Source: an uncultured Hyphomonas sp. (GTDB lineage: Bacteria > Pseudomonadota > Alphaproteobacteria > Caulobacterales > Hyphomonadaceae). From it: a stretch of DNA of 64,000 nucleotides. Location of the stretch: contig NZ_OY776147.1 in assembly GCF_963675305.1 (NCBI RefSeq), positions 2,790,001 through 2,854,000 of the forward strand, written 5' to 3'. The notes under the pieces were generated by a model. It did not search any database. It saw only the letters and a program-made list of their open reading frames with translations, and had not been told where the DNA came from. Numbering within the stretch: position 1 is the stretch's first letter; each line of letters begins with the position of its first letter. Shown piece by piece: positions 1-8,563 of the stretch. Both the position numbers and the translations under genes were made by a program.

Positions 1-123
1 CCCCGGCGCAAAAATCGAGATCATTGAAAAATGGGGGCACGACCTCTCAGAAGCCGTCATGCCGGTCCTTTTGAACAGGATCGTCCCCTTTCTGGGTCAA
101 ACCACGCCTGCAGGAGAAAATTG

Positions 124-825
124 ATGCTGGAGAAGATCGACACGGATGTCTGGCTCACCGAAGGCCCGATTGTAGACTTCCACGGGTTTCCCTATCCGAC
201 CCGGTCGATCATCATCCGCCTGCCGGATGGCGCGCTCTGGGTCTGGTCGCCCGTGGCCCTGACACCGGAGCTCAAGGCAGAAGTGGACGCGCTGGGCCCG
301 GTCGCCCACCTCGTCAGCCCCAACAAGATCCACCACCTTTACCTCACCGAATGGCACGAGGCATATCCGGACGCCAAACTGTGGGGTCCAGCCAGCACCA
401 TCCGCAAGCGGAAGGACCTGCCCTTTCAGCCGCCACTGGAAGACACCCCGCCCGACGCCTGGCAGGGCGTGTTTGAGCAGGCCTGGTTCCGGGGCTCCTT
501 CTTCATGGACGAGATCGCCTTTGTCCACCGGCCGAGCGGTACAGCCATATTCGCCGACCTGTCCGAGCATTTCAGCGAAAGTTTCCTTGAGCAAAACTGG
601 AAAGGCTGGAAAGGGCTGTTCGCAAAGCCCTGGGGCATCGTCGTTGGCAAGGGGTATGCCCCACTCGAATGGCGGCTCAGCTTCATCAACCGAAAACCCG
701 CGCGTGACGCCTTCGACAAGGTCGCGGCGACCCATCCCGACAGGATTATCATGGCCCATGGCGAGTGGATCCCGACCGGCGGAGAAGCTTTCCTGCGCCA
801 GGCCTTTGCCTGGCTGGTCCGCTGA
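124..825 (+). CDS. DUF4336 domain-containing protein
   Basis: A 233-residue soluble protein with the pattern of the DUF4336 family, whose members distantly resemble metallo-beta-lactamase folds. Visible landmarks are the SPNKIHHLYLTEW stretch around residues 65-77 and an AHGEW motif near the C-terminus, both histidine-bearing loops typical of that family. The ATG at 124 is chosen because AGGAGA lies at 112-117; longer in-frame starts lack a ribosome site. No signal peptide. A crotonase gene follows 14 nt downstream, so the two are probably cotranscribed. The biochemical activity is unknown. Confidence 0.8.
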   Translation: MLEKIDTDVWLTEGPIVDFHGFPYPTRSIIIRLPDGALWVWSPVALTPELKAEVDALGPVAHLVSPNKIHHLYLTEWHEAYPDAKLWGPASTIRKRKDLPFQPPLEDTPPDAWQGVFEQAWFRGSFFMDEIAFVHRPSGTAIFADLSEHFSESFLEQNWKGWKGLFAKPWGIVVGKGYAPLEWRLSFINRKPARDAFDKVAATHPDRIIMAHGEWIPTGGEAFLRQAFAWLVR

Positions 826-839
826 CAAAGGAGACTGAC

Positions 840-1622
840 ATGACCGCCCCCGCCCCTTCCGGCATCCGGACTGAAACCGATGGCAACATCCTGATCGTCA
901 CCATCGACCGGCCCGCCGCCCGCAATGCTGTCGATCGTCCAACGGCCGATGCGCTCTACGAAGCCTTCAAGGCATTCGATGCGGATGAGGCGCTGTCTGT
1001 CGCCATCCTGACCGGAACAGGCGGCAATTTCTGCGCGGGCGCCGACCTGAAGGCCGTTGCCGCCGGCCGGGGCAACAAATCCGTGCCCGATGGCGACTAT
1101 GGTCCGATGGGCCCGTCGCGGCTTGACCTGTCCAAACCGGTGATCGCCGCGGTAGACGGTTACGCCGTCGCGGGCGGACTGGAACTCGCCTGCTGGTGTG
1201 ACCTGCGCGTAGCCTCACCCGGCGCAAAGTTCGGCGTTTTCTGCCGCCGGTTCGGCGTACCGCTGATCGATGGCGGCACCATCCGCCTGCCGCGCCTGAT
1301 CGGAGCTTCCCGCGCGATGGACATGATCCTCACCGGCCGCGAAGTCGGTGCGGAAGAAGCCCTGTCGTTCGGATTGGCGAACTATTTGTCCGGCGAAGAC
1401 ACCGCCCTGCCAATGGCCAGGGAGATTGCCCGGCGCATTGCCGGCTTCCCTCAATTCTGCATGCGGACAGATCGTGCCTCCGCCATCGCGCAATGGTCTT
1501 TGCCGATGGACGAAGCCCTACGCCGGGAGATCGCAGGTGGCCTGACCGTCATCGAGATGGGCGAAACCCGGGATGGCGCCAAACGTTTCACCGCCGGCGT
1601 CGGCCGTGGCGGCCTCTTCTGA
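840..1622 (+). CDS. crotonase/enoyl-CoA hydratase family protein
   Basis: A 260-residue crotonase-fold enzyme expected to act on acyl-CoA thioesters. The oxyanion-hole region CAGADLKA is at residues 65-72 and GGLELACWCD at 112-121 supplies the first catalytic glutamate (E115). The second hydratase glutamate, normally in QPE, is replaced: the aligned position is C135 in FGVFCRRFGVP. The enzyme therefore belongs to the crotonase subgroup ending in PLIDGG and is not a canonical hydratase; isomerase, hydrolase or decarboxylase chemistry are all possible. AAAGGAGA at 828-835 supports the start. Its last 105 nt overlap the convergent gene at 1518-1895. Confidence 0.85.
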   Translation: MTAPAPSGIRTETDGNILIVTIDRPAARNAVDRPTADALYEAFKAFDADEALSVAILTGTGGNFCAGADLKAVAAGRGNKSVPDGDYGPMGPSRLDLSKPVIAAVDGYAVAGGLELACWCDLRVASPGAKFGVFCRRFGVPLIDGGTIRLPRLIGASRAMDMILTGREVGAEEALSFGLANYLSGEDTALPMAREIARRIAGFPQFCMRTDRASAIAQWSLPMDEALRREIAGGLTVIEMGETRDGAKRFTAGVGRGGLF

Positions 1623-1895
1623 GAGATAGGGTGCGCCCGGACGCTCGGTCAGGCGGCGGCCCTGCCACAGCGTGTAGAAGCCGATACCGACCCAGATCAC
1701 ATTGATCGTGGTCGACGGGATCGCACCATTATAGCCGCTGTTGACGATGAAACCGGTCGCCCCGATGACGTTCATCACCTGGTAGGCTTTCGAGCGGCCA
1801 TCCATCTTGCCAGCCGACAAAAGCAGGTATGCGATCAGGATGAGAACAGCGCCGGCCCAGCCGGACATCTCGATGAGGAAGTGCGTAACAGACAT
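1518..1895 (-). CDS. CBU_0592-family small membrane protein
   Basis: A 125-residue protein whose first ~80 residues match the CBU_0592-type membrane family: hydrophobic helices with GWAGAVLILIAYLLLSAGK near the N-terminus, then SKAYQVMNVIGATGF and NVIWVGIGFYTLW. The usual family domain is about 75-90 residues. Here the frame stays open for about 40 more residues, running antisense through the 3' end of the crotonase gene (1518-1622). The ATG at 1895 is preferred over an upstream start because it directly precedes the first helix. Function unknown. The start and domain are well supported; the overlapping tail is unusual. Confidence 0.7.
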   Translation of the reverse strand: MSVTHFLIEMSGWAGAVLILIAYLLLSAGKMDGRSKAYQVMNVIGATGFIVNSGYNGAIPSTTINVIWVGIGFYTLWQGRRLTERPGAPYLSEEAATADAGGETFGAIPGFAHLDDGQATCDLPA

Positions 1896-2015
1896 GGGGC
1901 GCCTCGCGAGTCCGGTATATTTTCGCCCCGTAATCTCACTTTTCTTCCCGCGCAATCATAAAATTGCACTGCCCTGAAAATTTCATTTTTCGGACATCAC
2001 ACCAGGCAGGAAACT

Positions 2016-3725
2016 CTACCAGCCGCCGCCCCCGCCGCCACCGCCGCCCCCACCGGACGAGCCCCCTCCGCCCCCACCGGACGAACTCGAACTTTGTGGC
2101 AGCGAGCTGGAAACCCCGGTACTCATGCTGGACATGATGGCATCGTTCATCCCGCCGACATTGCGGAAGGACCGGCTGCCAAAATGCCCCCAGGCCGGGC
2201 TGTAGTTTTCAGCCTCTGTGGGTAGTTGGTCCTCAAAGTATTTGGTCCACGGTTTCTCGACATTCAGCGCAACCGCATAGGGCAGGAAACGTTCATACCG
2301 CTCAAGACTCATCGGCGGCGGCGCATCGCTGCCCACTTTCACGGCATTCATCTGGAGCTTCTCGGCCGTTTCGAGGTAAAGCCTGAAACCCTCGATTTCT
2401 GTACGGATTTTCTGGCCCTTCACCGTCGGGGCCGGCATGAGGTACATGAAGAGACCGTTCAGCGCCGCAAATGCCAGAACCACGAGCGTATGCAGGCCCG
2501 ACCAATTGGTCGCCTGAACAATCGCGAAGGCGACGGTAGCAATCGTCATCACGGCGGCGGCCAGCGTGTAGCCGATGTTCCAGCGGAAATATGCACTGCC
2601 ATATTTTCGCGAAAGGGACTTGCGGAAGCTCTGATAGGCCGAGGTAAAGCTTGCATCATACTTGCCGCCGAGAGTCCGCACGGTACGCCCGCCAAACAGG
2701 CCGGCGTCGAGGATGGCTTCGTCCGGCGTGATTGCCGCCGCGTTGCCCGGCTTGCGGGTCAGGGTCGTTTCCTTCTTGTTCGAAGCATCTATGTCCACCA
2801 ATCCCTTCACGCCCATGCCGATCAGGGTCGAGATCAGGGCGCCATGTCCGCGCATACCGCGATAATAGATGTGATGGACGGCCGCGGGCGAATAGCCTAT
2901 CGGCGGCTCATAGCGCGGAAAGACCGGCCCCTTGGGCGGGTCCTGTCCCACCTTCCGGAAACCGGACAGGAGGAACCAGAAGACGCCGCAGAATGACGCG
3001 ACCAGTATGGCCAGCGCGCCATTGCGCAACCACCACAGCATGCCCTTGTCCCCGACGGACGGCGGCGCAATCGTTCCCTTCGGTACTGAAACGGCGATGG
3101 TCAGACCTTCCCGGCGATCCAGCGGCCGGGTCGTCTCGAATACCTGAACGCCGTTTTCCTGCCTGTAGGCATAATCGCGGCCGGTCTCGCCGCGTTTGCC
3201 GGTGTAGGCGACCGCCTCAAGAATGTTCGGCCCGTCCGGAAGCATCACCCGCGCCGACGCCGCTTCGATCGGGAACAGCCAGTAGCTGCCCGTGATGTTC
3301 CAGTAGAGTTCATCATGGTCATCGAAGTAGCGGATCTGGTTCTTCACTTCGTATTCGATGACATAGGTATGATCGCCATAGTCCAGCAGCACATCAGCAT
3401 CGCCGATCCGGATACGATAGGCATTCCCCTCCTGCTCGACCGTGTAGGGCTCCTTGCGGCCGTCGCGGCGCACCCGGCGCACATCATATTGATAGGGCAA
3501 CTTGTCGCCGGGCTTCACATCATCTGCGTAGTAGCGCGGCAGGTCCCGGAAGATGCCGCGGCGGATGTCCCTGCCTTCGACGGTTACATTGATCGTCTCG
3601 GTGACAATGATGTCGCCATCCTTTTGCACCTTGAGACCAACATCGAAGCGGTTGATCTTCTCTTCCGCCCCGGCCGCCAGAACGAACAGGCAGGCAGCAA
3701 GCGTGGCCAGCAGGTACCGCACCAT
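2016..3725 (-). CDS. DUF2207 domain-containing membrane protein
   Basis: A 569-residue predicted membrane protein. It has an N-terminal signal segment (residues ~3-20, ending AGAEEK), a large extracytoplasmic DUF2207 domain beginning KINRFDVGLKVQKDGDIIVTE, a transmembrane helix near 235-255, and two further helices around 385-430. The C-terminus is a serine stretch followed by an extreme glycine-rich tail with a terminal GGW. It starts on the last base of the lemA stop codon (TGATG overlap at 3725), so translation is coupled. LemA plus DUF2207 pairs are common in proteobacteria, but the role is not established. Confidence 0.88.
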   Translation of the reverse strand: MVRYLLATLAACLFVLAAGAEEKINRFDVGLKVQKDGDIIVTETINVTVEGRDIRRGIFRDLPRYYADDVKPGDKLPYQYDVRRVRRDGRKEPYTVEQEGNAYRIRIGDADVLLDYGDHTYVIEYEVKNQIRYFDDHDELYWNITGSYWLFPIEAASARVMLPDGPNILEAVAYTGKRGETGRDYAYRQENGVQVFETTRPLDRREGLTIAVSVPKGTIAPPSVGDKGMLWWLRNGALAILVASFCGVFWFLLSGFRKVGQDPPKGPVFPRYEPPIGYSPAAVHHIYYRGMRGHGALISTLIGMGVKGLVDIDASNKKETTLTRKPGNAAAITPDEAILDAGLFGGRTVRTLGGKYDASFTSAYQSFRKSLSRKYGSAYFRWNIGYTLAAAVMTIATVAFAIVQATNWSGLHTLVVLAFAALNGLFMYLMPAPTVKGQKIRTEIEGFRLYLETAEKLQMNAVKVGSDAPPPMSLERYERFLPYAVALNVEKPWTKYFEDQLPTEAENYSPAWGHFGSRSFRNVGGMNDAIMSSMSTGVSSSLPQSSSSSGGGGGGSSGGGGGGGGGGGW

Positions 3726-4288
3726 CAGCCAGCGCCTCCGAGGTCGACTTTCGGAACCGCCCGCTCCGGCATGGACACTTCGAAGAATTCCCGCGTGCGG
3801 AACCCGAACATGCCCGCCAGCAGGTTGGCCGGGAAGCTCTGCACCCGCGTGTTCAATTCGCGCACCGCGCCATTGTAGAATCGCCGGGCCATTTCGATCT
3901 TGTCTTCGGTGTCGGCCAGTTCCTGCTGCAAATCGAGAAAGTTCTGGCTGGCTTTCATGTCGGGATAGTCCTCTGCCACGGCCATCAGCCTTGCGACGGG
4001 GCGGGACAGCTCACTTTCCGCTTCTCCCCGGCTGGAGAGGTCATCGCCAGCGGCCAGCGCCCTGGCGCGTTTCTCCGCAATGTCGGCAAACAGTTCCCGC
4101 TCATGCGTGGCATAGCCCTGCACAGTGTTGACGAGCTGCGGGATCAGATTTGCCCGGCGTTTCAGCTGCACATCGATGTCGGACCACCCATTGTCCGCCA
4201 TCTGAGATTTCTGCACGAGCCCGTTATAGATCAGGATCACGCCGATAATCAGCAGGATCAGGATGGCACCGGTTATGTAAAGTCCCAC
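3725..4288 (-). CDS. LemA family protein
   Basis: A 187-residue LemA-type protein. One N-terminal transmembrane helix (residues ~4-22) is followed by the all-alpha LemA domain, with the diagnostic stretches NGWSDIDVQLKRRANLIPQLV at about 33-53 and FYNGAVRELNTRVQSFPANLLA at about 137-158. The family is membrane-anchored with a long cytoplasmic or periplasmic helical domain of unsettled function. It is the first gene of a two-gene operon with the DUF2207 protein, whose start overlaps its stop by one base. Confidence 0.93.
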   Translation of the reverse strand: MGLYITGAILILLIIGVILIYNGLVQKSQMADNGWSDIDVQLKRRANLIPQLVNTVQGYATHERELFADIAEKRARALAAGDDLSSRGEAESELSRPVARLMAVAEDYPDMKASQNFLDLQQELADTEDKIEMARRFYNGAVRELNTRVQSFPANLLAGMFGFRTREFFEVSMPERAVPKVDLGGAG

Positions 4289-4365
4289 GTGTCGCGTCCT
4301 CCAATTCTGGAAGCTTCATGCATATCCAGCATCGGGCGCGCTGTTAAGGTGTCTCCCCAAGGGGA

Positions 4366-4968
4366 TCAGTGGGACGCGGTCCATTCCTGGCGCGTCATTT
4401 CCCAGACGAGCGATTCCCGCGTCGTGCCGTCGGGCCGTCTGGAGGTCACCTGCCCCTTTCGGTGAAAGCCCATGCCATCCAGCATGCGCTGGGTGATCAC
4501 ATTCTCCAGACTGGCCGTTTCGCAGATCAGGTCCAGGTGCAGCGCCTCGAACATCCAGGTGAAGGTCTGCGCCGCGCCTTGCGTGCCAGTGCCCCTGGAG
4601 TGAAGGGACGGATGCAGGCCGCCGCCGATTTCGCCCGCTGCCCATTCCGGCCAGACCTGAATGTCGGAATAGCCCATGATCTGCCCGCCGCCGGTGTCCC
4701 GGACGAACAACAGCCCCTCCCCGCGCGCCTGCTGGGCGACGTGATCCTCAATGAACAGGCGGACCGTCTCCACGGTCAGCGGGCGCGGCAGCGAATAGAT
4801 CGGCGCGTTGACCTTGGGCTCTGAAAACAAGGCATAAAGTCCCTCGGCATCCTCAGGTCTGGCCAAACGAGAATCGTTCAGCTGCTCCGCCTCGCGAACT
4901 GCCGCGCGGATGCGTTCAACCTGCTCCGGCGGGGCCGGATGGCGAGTGATCGGAATGCCCTCCGTCAT
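4366..4968 (-). CDS. GNAT family N-acetyltransferase
   Basis: A 200-residue GNAT-fold protein, expected to transfer an acetyl group from acetyl-CoA to an amine. The fold order is visible: an N-terminal strand, IMGYSDIQVWPEWAAGEIGGGLHPSLHSRGTG (the core strands and CoA-binding loop, with a degenerate R/Q-x-x-G-x-G/A motif) and a C-terminal NVITQRMLDGMGFHRKG segment typical of RimJ/RimL-like members. The ATG at 4968 is chosen because the frame upstream runs antisense into the MFS gene. It is divergent from that gene (97 nt apart). The substrate cannot be inferred. Confidence 0.8.
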   Translation of the reverse strand: MTEGIPITRHPAPPEQVERIRAAVREAEQLNDSRLARPEDAEGLYALFSEPKVNAPIYSLPRPLTVETVRLFIEDHVAQQARGEGLLFVRDTGGGQIMGYSDIQVWPEWAAGEIGGGLHPSLHSRGTGTQGAAQTFTWMFEALHLDLICETASLENVITQRMLDGMGFHRKGQVTSRRPDGTTRESLVWEMTRQEWTASH

Positions 4969-5065
4969 GGATGCAATCCTGCGCCTGCCTCGCCGCTTCG
5001 ACAATCCATCACCCAGCGTCAAAACCGATTGACCCTTTCGGCGGGCGGGGCCAAACCTGCCCGCC

Positions 5066-6319
5066 ATGACTGACAGCGCCCCTCCCAGAAAACACGGCAA
5101 GAATGCCTTCTTCTTCGTGATCGTGACGGTTGCGCTGGATATGCTGGCCTTCGGGCTCATCATTCCCGTGATCCCGGCACTGATCCGCGAACTGGCGCAT
5201 GTCACGTCAGAGCAAGCCACGCTGTGGCTCGGCCCATTGGCGGCGACCTATGCCGTGATGAATTTCCTGTTCGGCCCGGTCATGGGCGCCTTGTCGGACA
5301 AGTTTGGCCGGCGGCCCGTCCTTCTGGCCTCGATTTCGACCCTGGCGCTCGATTTCCTGATCATGGGCTTTGCCCACAATATCTGGCTCTTGTTTCTGGG
5401 CCGGGCCCTGTCCGGTATTTCCGGCGCCACCTATTCCACCGCCAATGCCTATATCGCCGATGTGACGACACCGCAGGACCGGGGACGCGCCTTCGGCATG
5501 ATCGGGGCGGCGTTCGGGTTCGGCTTTGTGTTCGGCCCGGTAGTCGGCGGCTTTCTGGGAGAGATCGACCCGCGCGCGCCCTTCTTTGCGGGCGCAGGAC
5601 TTGCCCTGATCAACTTCCTCTACGGCCTGATCGTGCTGCCGGAATCACTCGCTCCGGAAAACCGCCGGGCCTTCGACATCCGGCGTGCCAATCCGCTGGG
5701 CGCCGTGAAACATTTCTCGAAACTTCCGCATGTCGGCTGGTTCCTGATCGCCGCCGGCATCTTCATGCTGGCGCATACGGTCTTCCCTTCCACCTGGAAC
5801 GTTTATTCGGAAATCCGGTACGACTGGACGCCGAAGGAAATCGGCTTTTCGCTTGGCCTCGTCGGCGTCGGTGCCGCCGTGGTGCAAGCCGGCCTGATGG
5901 GCCTGATCCTCGACCGGATCGGAACGGTGAAGACGGCATTGCTCGGCTTCGGCGTGAACGTCGTCGCCCTGTTTGCCTATGCTTTCGCCAGCCATGGGTG
6001 GATGGTCTATGCGATCATCCCGTTCGGCGCACTCGGCGGCGTCGCGTCTCCCTCGCTGAACTCCCTGATGTCGACCGTCACGCCCGCAAATGCGCAAGGT
6101 GAGCTACAAGGCGCTTCGTCCAGCCTGAACGCGATGGCCATGATTGTCGGGCCGCTTACCATGAATGGAGTGCTGTTTGCCTTCACACATGAAGGCGCAG
6201 CGGTTCACTTCGCAGGCGCCGCTTTCCTGCTCGCCGGCATCCTGACGCTGATCTCGCTCGCACCCTTCATGCGCGGAGTTGCCGTGAACCGCGACGCTAT
6301 CCCCGCCGAAGCGGACTAG
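5066..6319 (+). CDS. TetA-like MFS efflux transporter
   Basis: A 417-residue 12-helix major facilitator with the TCR/Tet-family pattern. Motif A is GALSDKFGRRPVLLAS after helix 2, motif C is in the GFGFVFGPVVGGFLG helix, and the C-terminal half has SPSLNSLMS and QGELQGASSSLNAM, the typical TetA signature. It probably exports a drug or small organic molecule using the proton gradient at the inner membrane. Sequence alone does not prove tetracycline as substrate: no TetR gene lies beside it, and the divergent neighbour is an acetyltransferase. Confidence 0.88.
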   Translation: MTDSAPPRKHGKNAFFFVIVTVALDMLAFGLIIPVIPALIRELAHVTSEQATLWLGPLAATYAVMNFLFGPVMGALSDKFGRRPVLLASISTLALDFLIMGFAHNIWLLFLGRALSGISGATYSTANAYIADVTTPQDRGRAFGMIGAAFGFGFVFGPVVGGFLGEIDPRAPFFAGAGLALINFLYGLIVLPESLAPENRRAFDIRRANPLGAVKHFSKLPHVGWFLIAAGIFMLAHTVFPSTWNVYSEIRYDWTPKEIGFSLGLVGVGAAVVQAGLMGLILDRIGTVKTALLGFGVNVVALFAYAFASHGWMVYAIIPFGALGGVASPSLNSLMSTVTPANAQGELQGASSSLNAMAMIVGPLTMNGVLFAFTHEGAAVHFAGAAFLLAGILTLISLAPFMRGVAVNRDAIPAEAD

Positions 6320-6325
6320 GCAGCG

Positions 6326-6592
6326 TCAGGTTTTCTTCCGCATCATCAGTCCGCCCGCCAGGCCCAGCACGGCCCCGCCAGCCGCGCCCAACAGGACAGC
6401 CTGCACCATGCCCGGCATGGCGCTTTCCGATGCAGGATAAAGATAAAAGCGCAGCGCCATCGCGCCCGTCATGCCGCCCAGCAATCCGCCTGTCATGTTC
6501 CCACGGACCAGCCGGGCGACCGCCAGACCCGCGCAGGTCCCGCCCATCGCACTCAGCAGGACAGACACAAGAAACGTCACAACAACCGACAT
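6326..6592 (-). CDS. small membrane protein, unknown
   Basis: An 88-residue hydrophobic protein with three or four predicted helices rich in glycine and alanine and a basic end (MMRKKT). The ATG at 6592 is chosen because AGGAGA lies eight bases upstream on the coding strand; a longer frame upstream lacks one. It is convergent with the MFS gene (6 nt between stops) and divergent from the phosphatase gene. I do not recognise the family. The glycine-zipper-like spacing in VLLGAAGGAVLGLAGG suggests a packed membrane bundle. Confidence 0.6.
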   Translation of the reverse strand: MSVVVTFLVSVLLSAMGGTCAGLAVARLVRGNMTGGLLGGMTGAMALRFYLYPASESAMPGMVQAVLLGAAGGAVLGLAGGLMMRKKT

Positions 6593-6684
6593 CGGCACAA
6601 TCTCCTGGCAGGCCTGCAACAAACGCTGTCTTGCCCCCGGCGTCCAGCCCCGCAGTATCGGGACACAGTTGCCAGCATGACAGG

Positions 6685-7236
6685 ATGCAGGCAAAGACCA
6701 GCCTGATGGCTGACCTGCGCCCTGCCCTCTTTCTCGACCGAGACGGCGTGATCAACGTCGACAAAGGCTATGTCAGCCGCATTGAGGATTTCGAATGGGT
6801 GGACGGCGCCACCGAGACGATTGCCGCCTTCAACAAGCGCGGCTGGTTCGTCTTCGTGGTCACCAACCAGTCCGGCATTGCGCGCAACTATTACACCGAG
6901 GCCGACATGAAGGTCCTGCATGACTGGATGCAGGCAGAGCTGGCCAGGGCCGGCGCGCATATCGACCGCATCTATTACTGCCCCTTCCACGAAGCCGGCG
7001 AAAACCCCGCCTACCGGAAGGACAGCTTCGACCGGAAACCGAAGCCCGGCATGCTGCTGCAGGCCATGTCCGACTTTCCGGTGAAACGGGAGCTGAGTTT
7101 CATGATCGGCGACAAGGAAGCCGACATGCAGGCCGCCCGCGCCGCCGGTGTCGCCGGCTTCCTGTTCAACGGCGGAAACCTCCTGCAATTTGCGGAATGG
7201 ACGCTTGCCAGCTTTGAAGAAGGCAACCGGGGCTGA
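6685..7236 (+). CDS. GmhB-like HAD phosphatase
   Basis: A HAD-IIIA phosphatase of the D,D-heptose 1,7-bisphosphate/histidinol-phosphate type. The nucleophile motif is LFLDRDGVIN (D18, D20), motif II is VVTNQSGI, the lysine motif is in RKPKPGM, and motif IV is MIGDKEADM. The zinc loop of canonical GmhB (C-x-H ... C-x-C) is incomplete: CPFH is present but the second pair reads SFD. It may therefore not bind zinc. A role in lipopolysaccharide heptose synthesis is plausible, but no other heptose gene is in the window. The ATG at 6706 is an alternative start; neither start has a strong ribosome site. Confidence 0.8.
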   Translation: MQAKTSLMADLRPALFLDRDGVINVDKGYVSRIEDFEWVDGATETIAAFNKRGWFVFVVTNQSGIARNYYTEADMKVLHDWMQAELARAGAHIDRIYYCPFHEAGENPAYRKDSFDRKPKPGMLLQAMSDFPVKRELSFMIGDKEADMQAARAAGVAGFLFNGGNLLQFAEWTLASFEEGNRG

Positions 7237-7316
7237 TCCAAAAACAACCTCGCGCCGAAATCCATTCCGTGATACAGACCACGGATGATCTATCTGCCTT
7301 CTGATATTATCTGGCC

Positions 7317-8051
7317 ATGAGAAATTATGGTCCGGAGACGTTCGGCGAACTGAACGCTGACGAGTACGATCTTCTGCACAATCCGGGAACGACCGAAGCC
7401 GCCATTGAGCTTTTGTCGGAATTTGCCCTGCCCGGGCGCACGCTGGAACTTGCCATCGGCACCGGCCGCGTCGCCCTGCCGCTGGCCGAACGCGGTTGCC
7501 GGATCGAAGGTATCGAGGCCTCGCCCCTCATGGTGGAGAAACTGCGGCAAAAGCCCGGCGGACATGGCATCCCGGTCACCATCGGGGACATGTCCGAGGT
7601 GAAGGCGGACGGCATGTTCGACTTCATTTTCCTGATCTTCAACACGCTCTACAATCTCACCAGCCAGGCCGCGCAGGTAAACTGTTTCCGGAATGCGGCC
7701 AGCATGCTTGCGCCCGGCGGGGCGTTCCTGATCGAAGCCTTCGTGCCGGACCTCTCACAGTTCCATGATCACCGCAGCGTGAAACCCCGGCATGTCGGGT
7801 TCAGCTCGCTGGCGCTCGAAGCGGCGGTGCATGATCCCACAACGCAGCGGATCGACTATCAGGTCCTGCGCGTCACATCCGAAGGGACGAAACTGACGCC
7901 GCTGCCCATGCGCTATGCCTGGCCACAGGAAACGGATTTGATGGCGCAGCTTGCCGGGATGGATCTTGAAACCCGCTGGGGCGGCTGGGACAAATCAGAC
8001 TTCACCGCCAACAGCCGGATGCATATCTCCGTCTACCGCAAACCCGCCTAG
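7317..8051 (+). CDS. class I SAM-dependent methyltransferase
   Basis: A 244-residue Rossmann-fold methyltransferase. Motif I is LELAIGTGRVALPLAERG, followed by the acidic strand end in IEGIEAS, motif II DFIFLIFNTLYNL and the post-II MLAPGGAFLIEAF. The N-terminal YDLLHNPGTTEAAIELL resembles small-molecule methyltransferases, not RNA or protein ones. The substrate is unknown. The gene stands alone on this strand and its stop overlaps the convergent EVE gene by 4 nt. Confidence 0.85.
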   Translation: MRNYGPETFGELNADEYDLLHNPGTTEAAIELLSEFALPGRTLELAIGTGRVALPLAERGCRIEGIEASPLMVEKLRQKPGGHGIPVTIGDMSEVKADGMFDFIFLIFNTLYNLTSQAAQVNCFRNAASMLAPGGAFLIEAFVPDLSQFHDHRSVKPRHVGFSSLALEAAVHDPTTQRIDYQVLRVTSEGTKLTPLPMRYAWPQETDLMAQLAGMDLETRWGGWDKSDFTANSRMHISVYRKPA

Positions 8052-8485
8052 ACCGGCTTCAGCGTCTTCGGATCGATCCCGCCCATCTTGCAGACTTCCT
8101 TCCACTCCGCCGCCGTTACCGGCTGGACGGACAGGCGGAAGGAGGTGACGAGGCTCATCTCGCTCAGCTTCGGATTGGCCTTCACATCTTTCAGGGTCAC
8201 GGGCTTCGGCATCGGTGCCAGCGCCTTGACCCAGACACAATCCCAGCGCGGATCATCCGTCGTCGAATCCGGCGTGCTTTCCTTGCACACTTCCGCAATG
8301 CCGACGACTTCCAGCCCCTTGTTGGAATGATAGAAGAAGAGCCGGTCGCCGATCTTCATTTCGCGCATGAAGTTCCGGGCCTGATAGTTGCGGATACCGC
8401 TCCACTCTTCGCCTTCTTCCCCTTTGGCGACCTGTTCGTCCCAGCTCCAGGCATCGGGTTCGGATTTGATCAGCCAGTATTTCAT
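8048..8485 (-). CDS. EVE domain-containing protein
   Basis: A 145-residue single-domain EVE protein (PUA-like fold), the usual length for the family. The hallmark pieces are YWLIKSEPDAWSWD at the N-terminus, GIRNYQARNFMREMKIGDRLFFYHSN at about 30-55, and the C-terminal LVTSFRLSVQPVTAAEWKEV. EVE domains bind modified bases in nucleic acids; eukaryotic THYN1 is the closest namesake. Standalone copies are widespread in alphaproteobacteria and need not indicate a defence locus. No restriction-like gene is adjacent. Confidence 0.93.
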   Translation of the reverse strand: MKYWLIKSEPDAWSWDEQVAKGEEGEEWSGIRNYQARNFMREMKIGDRLFFYHSNKGLEVVGIAEVCKESTPDSTTDDPRWDCVWVKALAPMPKPVTLKDVKANPKLSEMSLVTSFRLSVQPVTAAEWKEVCKMGGIDPKTLKPV

Positions 8486-8563
8486 TGCGTCTTCCGTCTC
8501 TCATTCAGGGGTGTGTGATTCCGTCTGAGGCATAACGCGGTTGCCTCCCTCAGAAAAGGCATC

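Noticed and set aside
8048..8485. Reading the EVE protein as part of a defence island
   Set aside because: It is the common standalone form and no restriction, helicase or nuclease genes are nearby.
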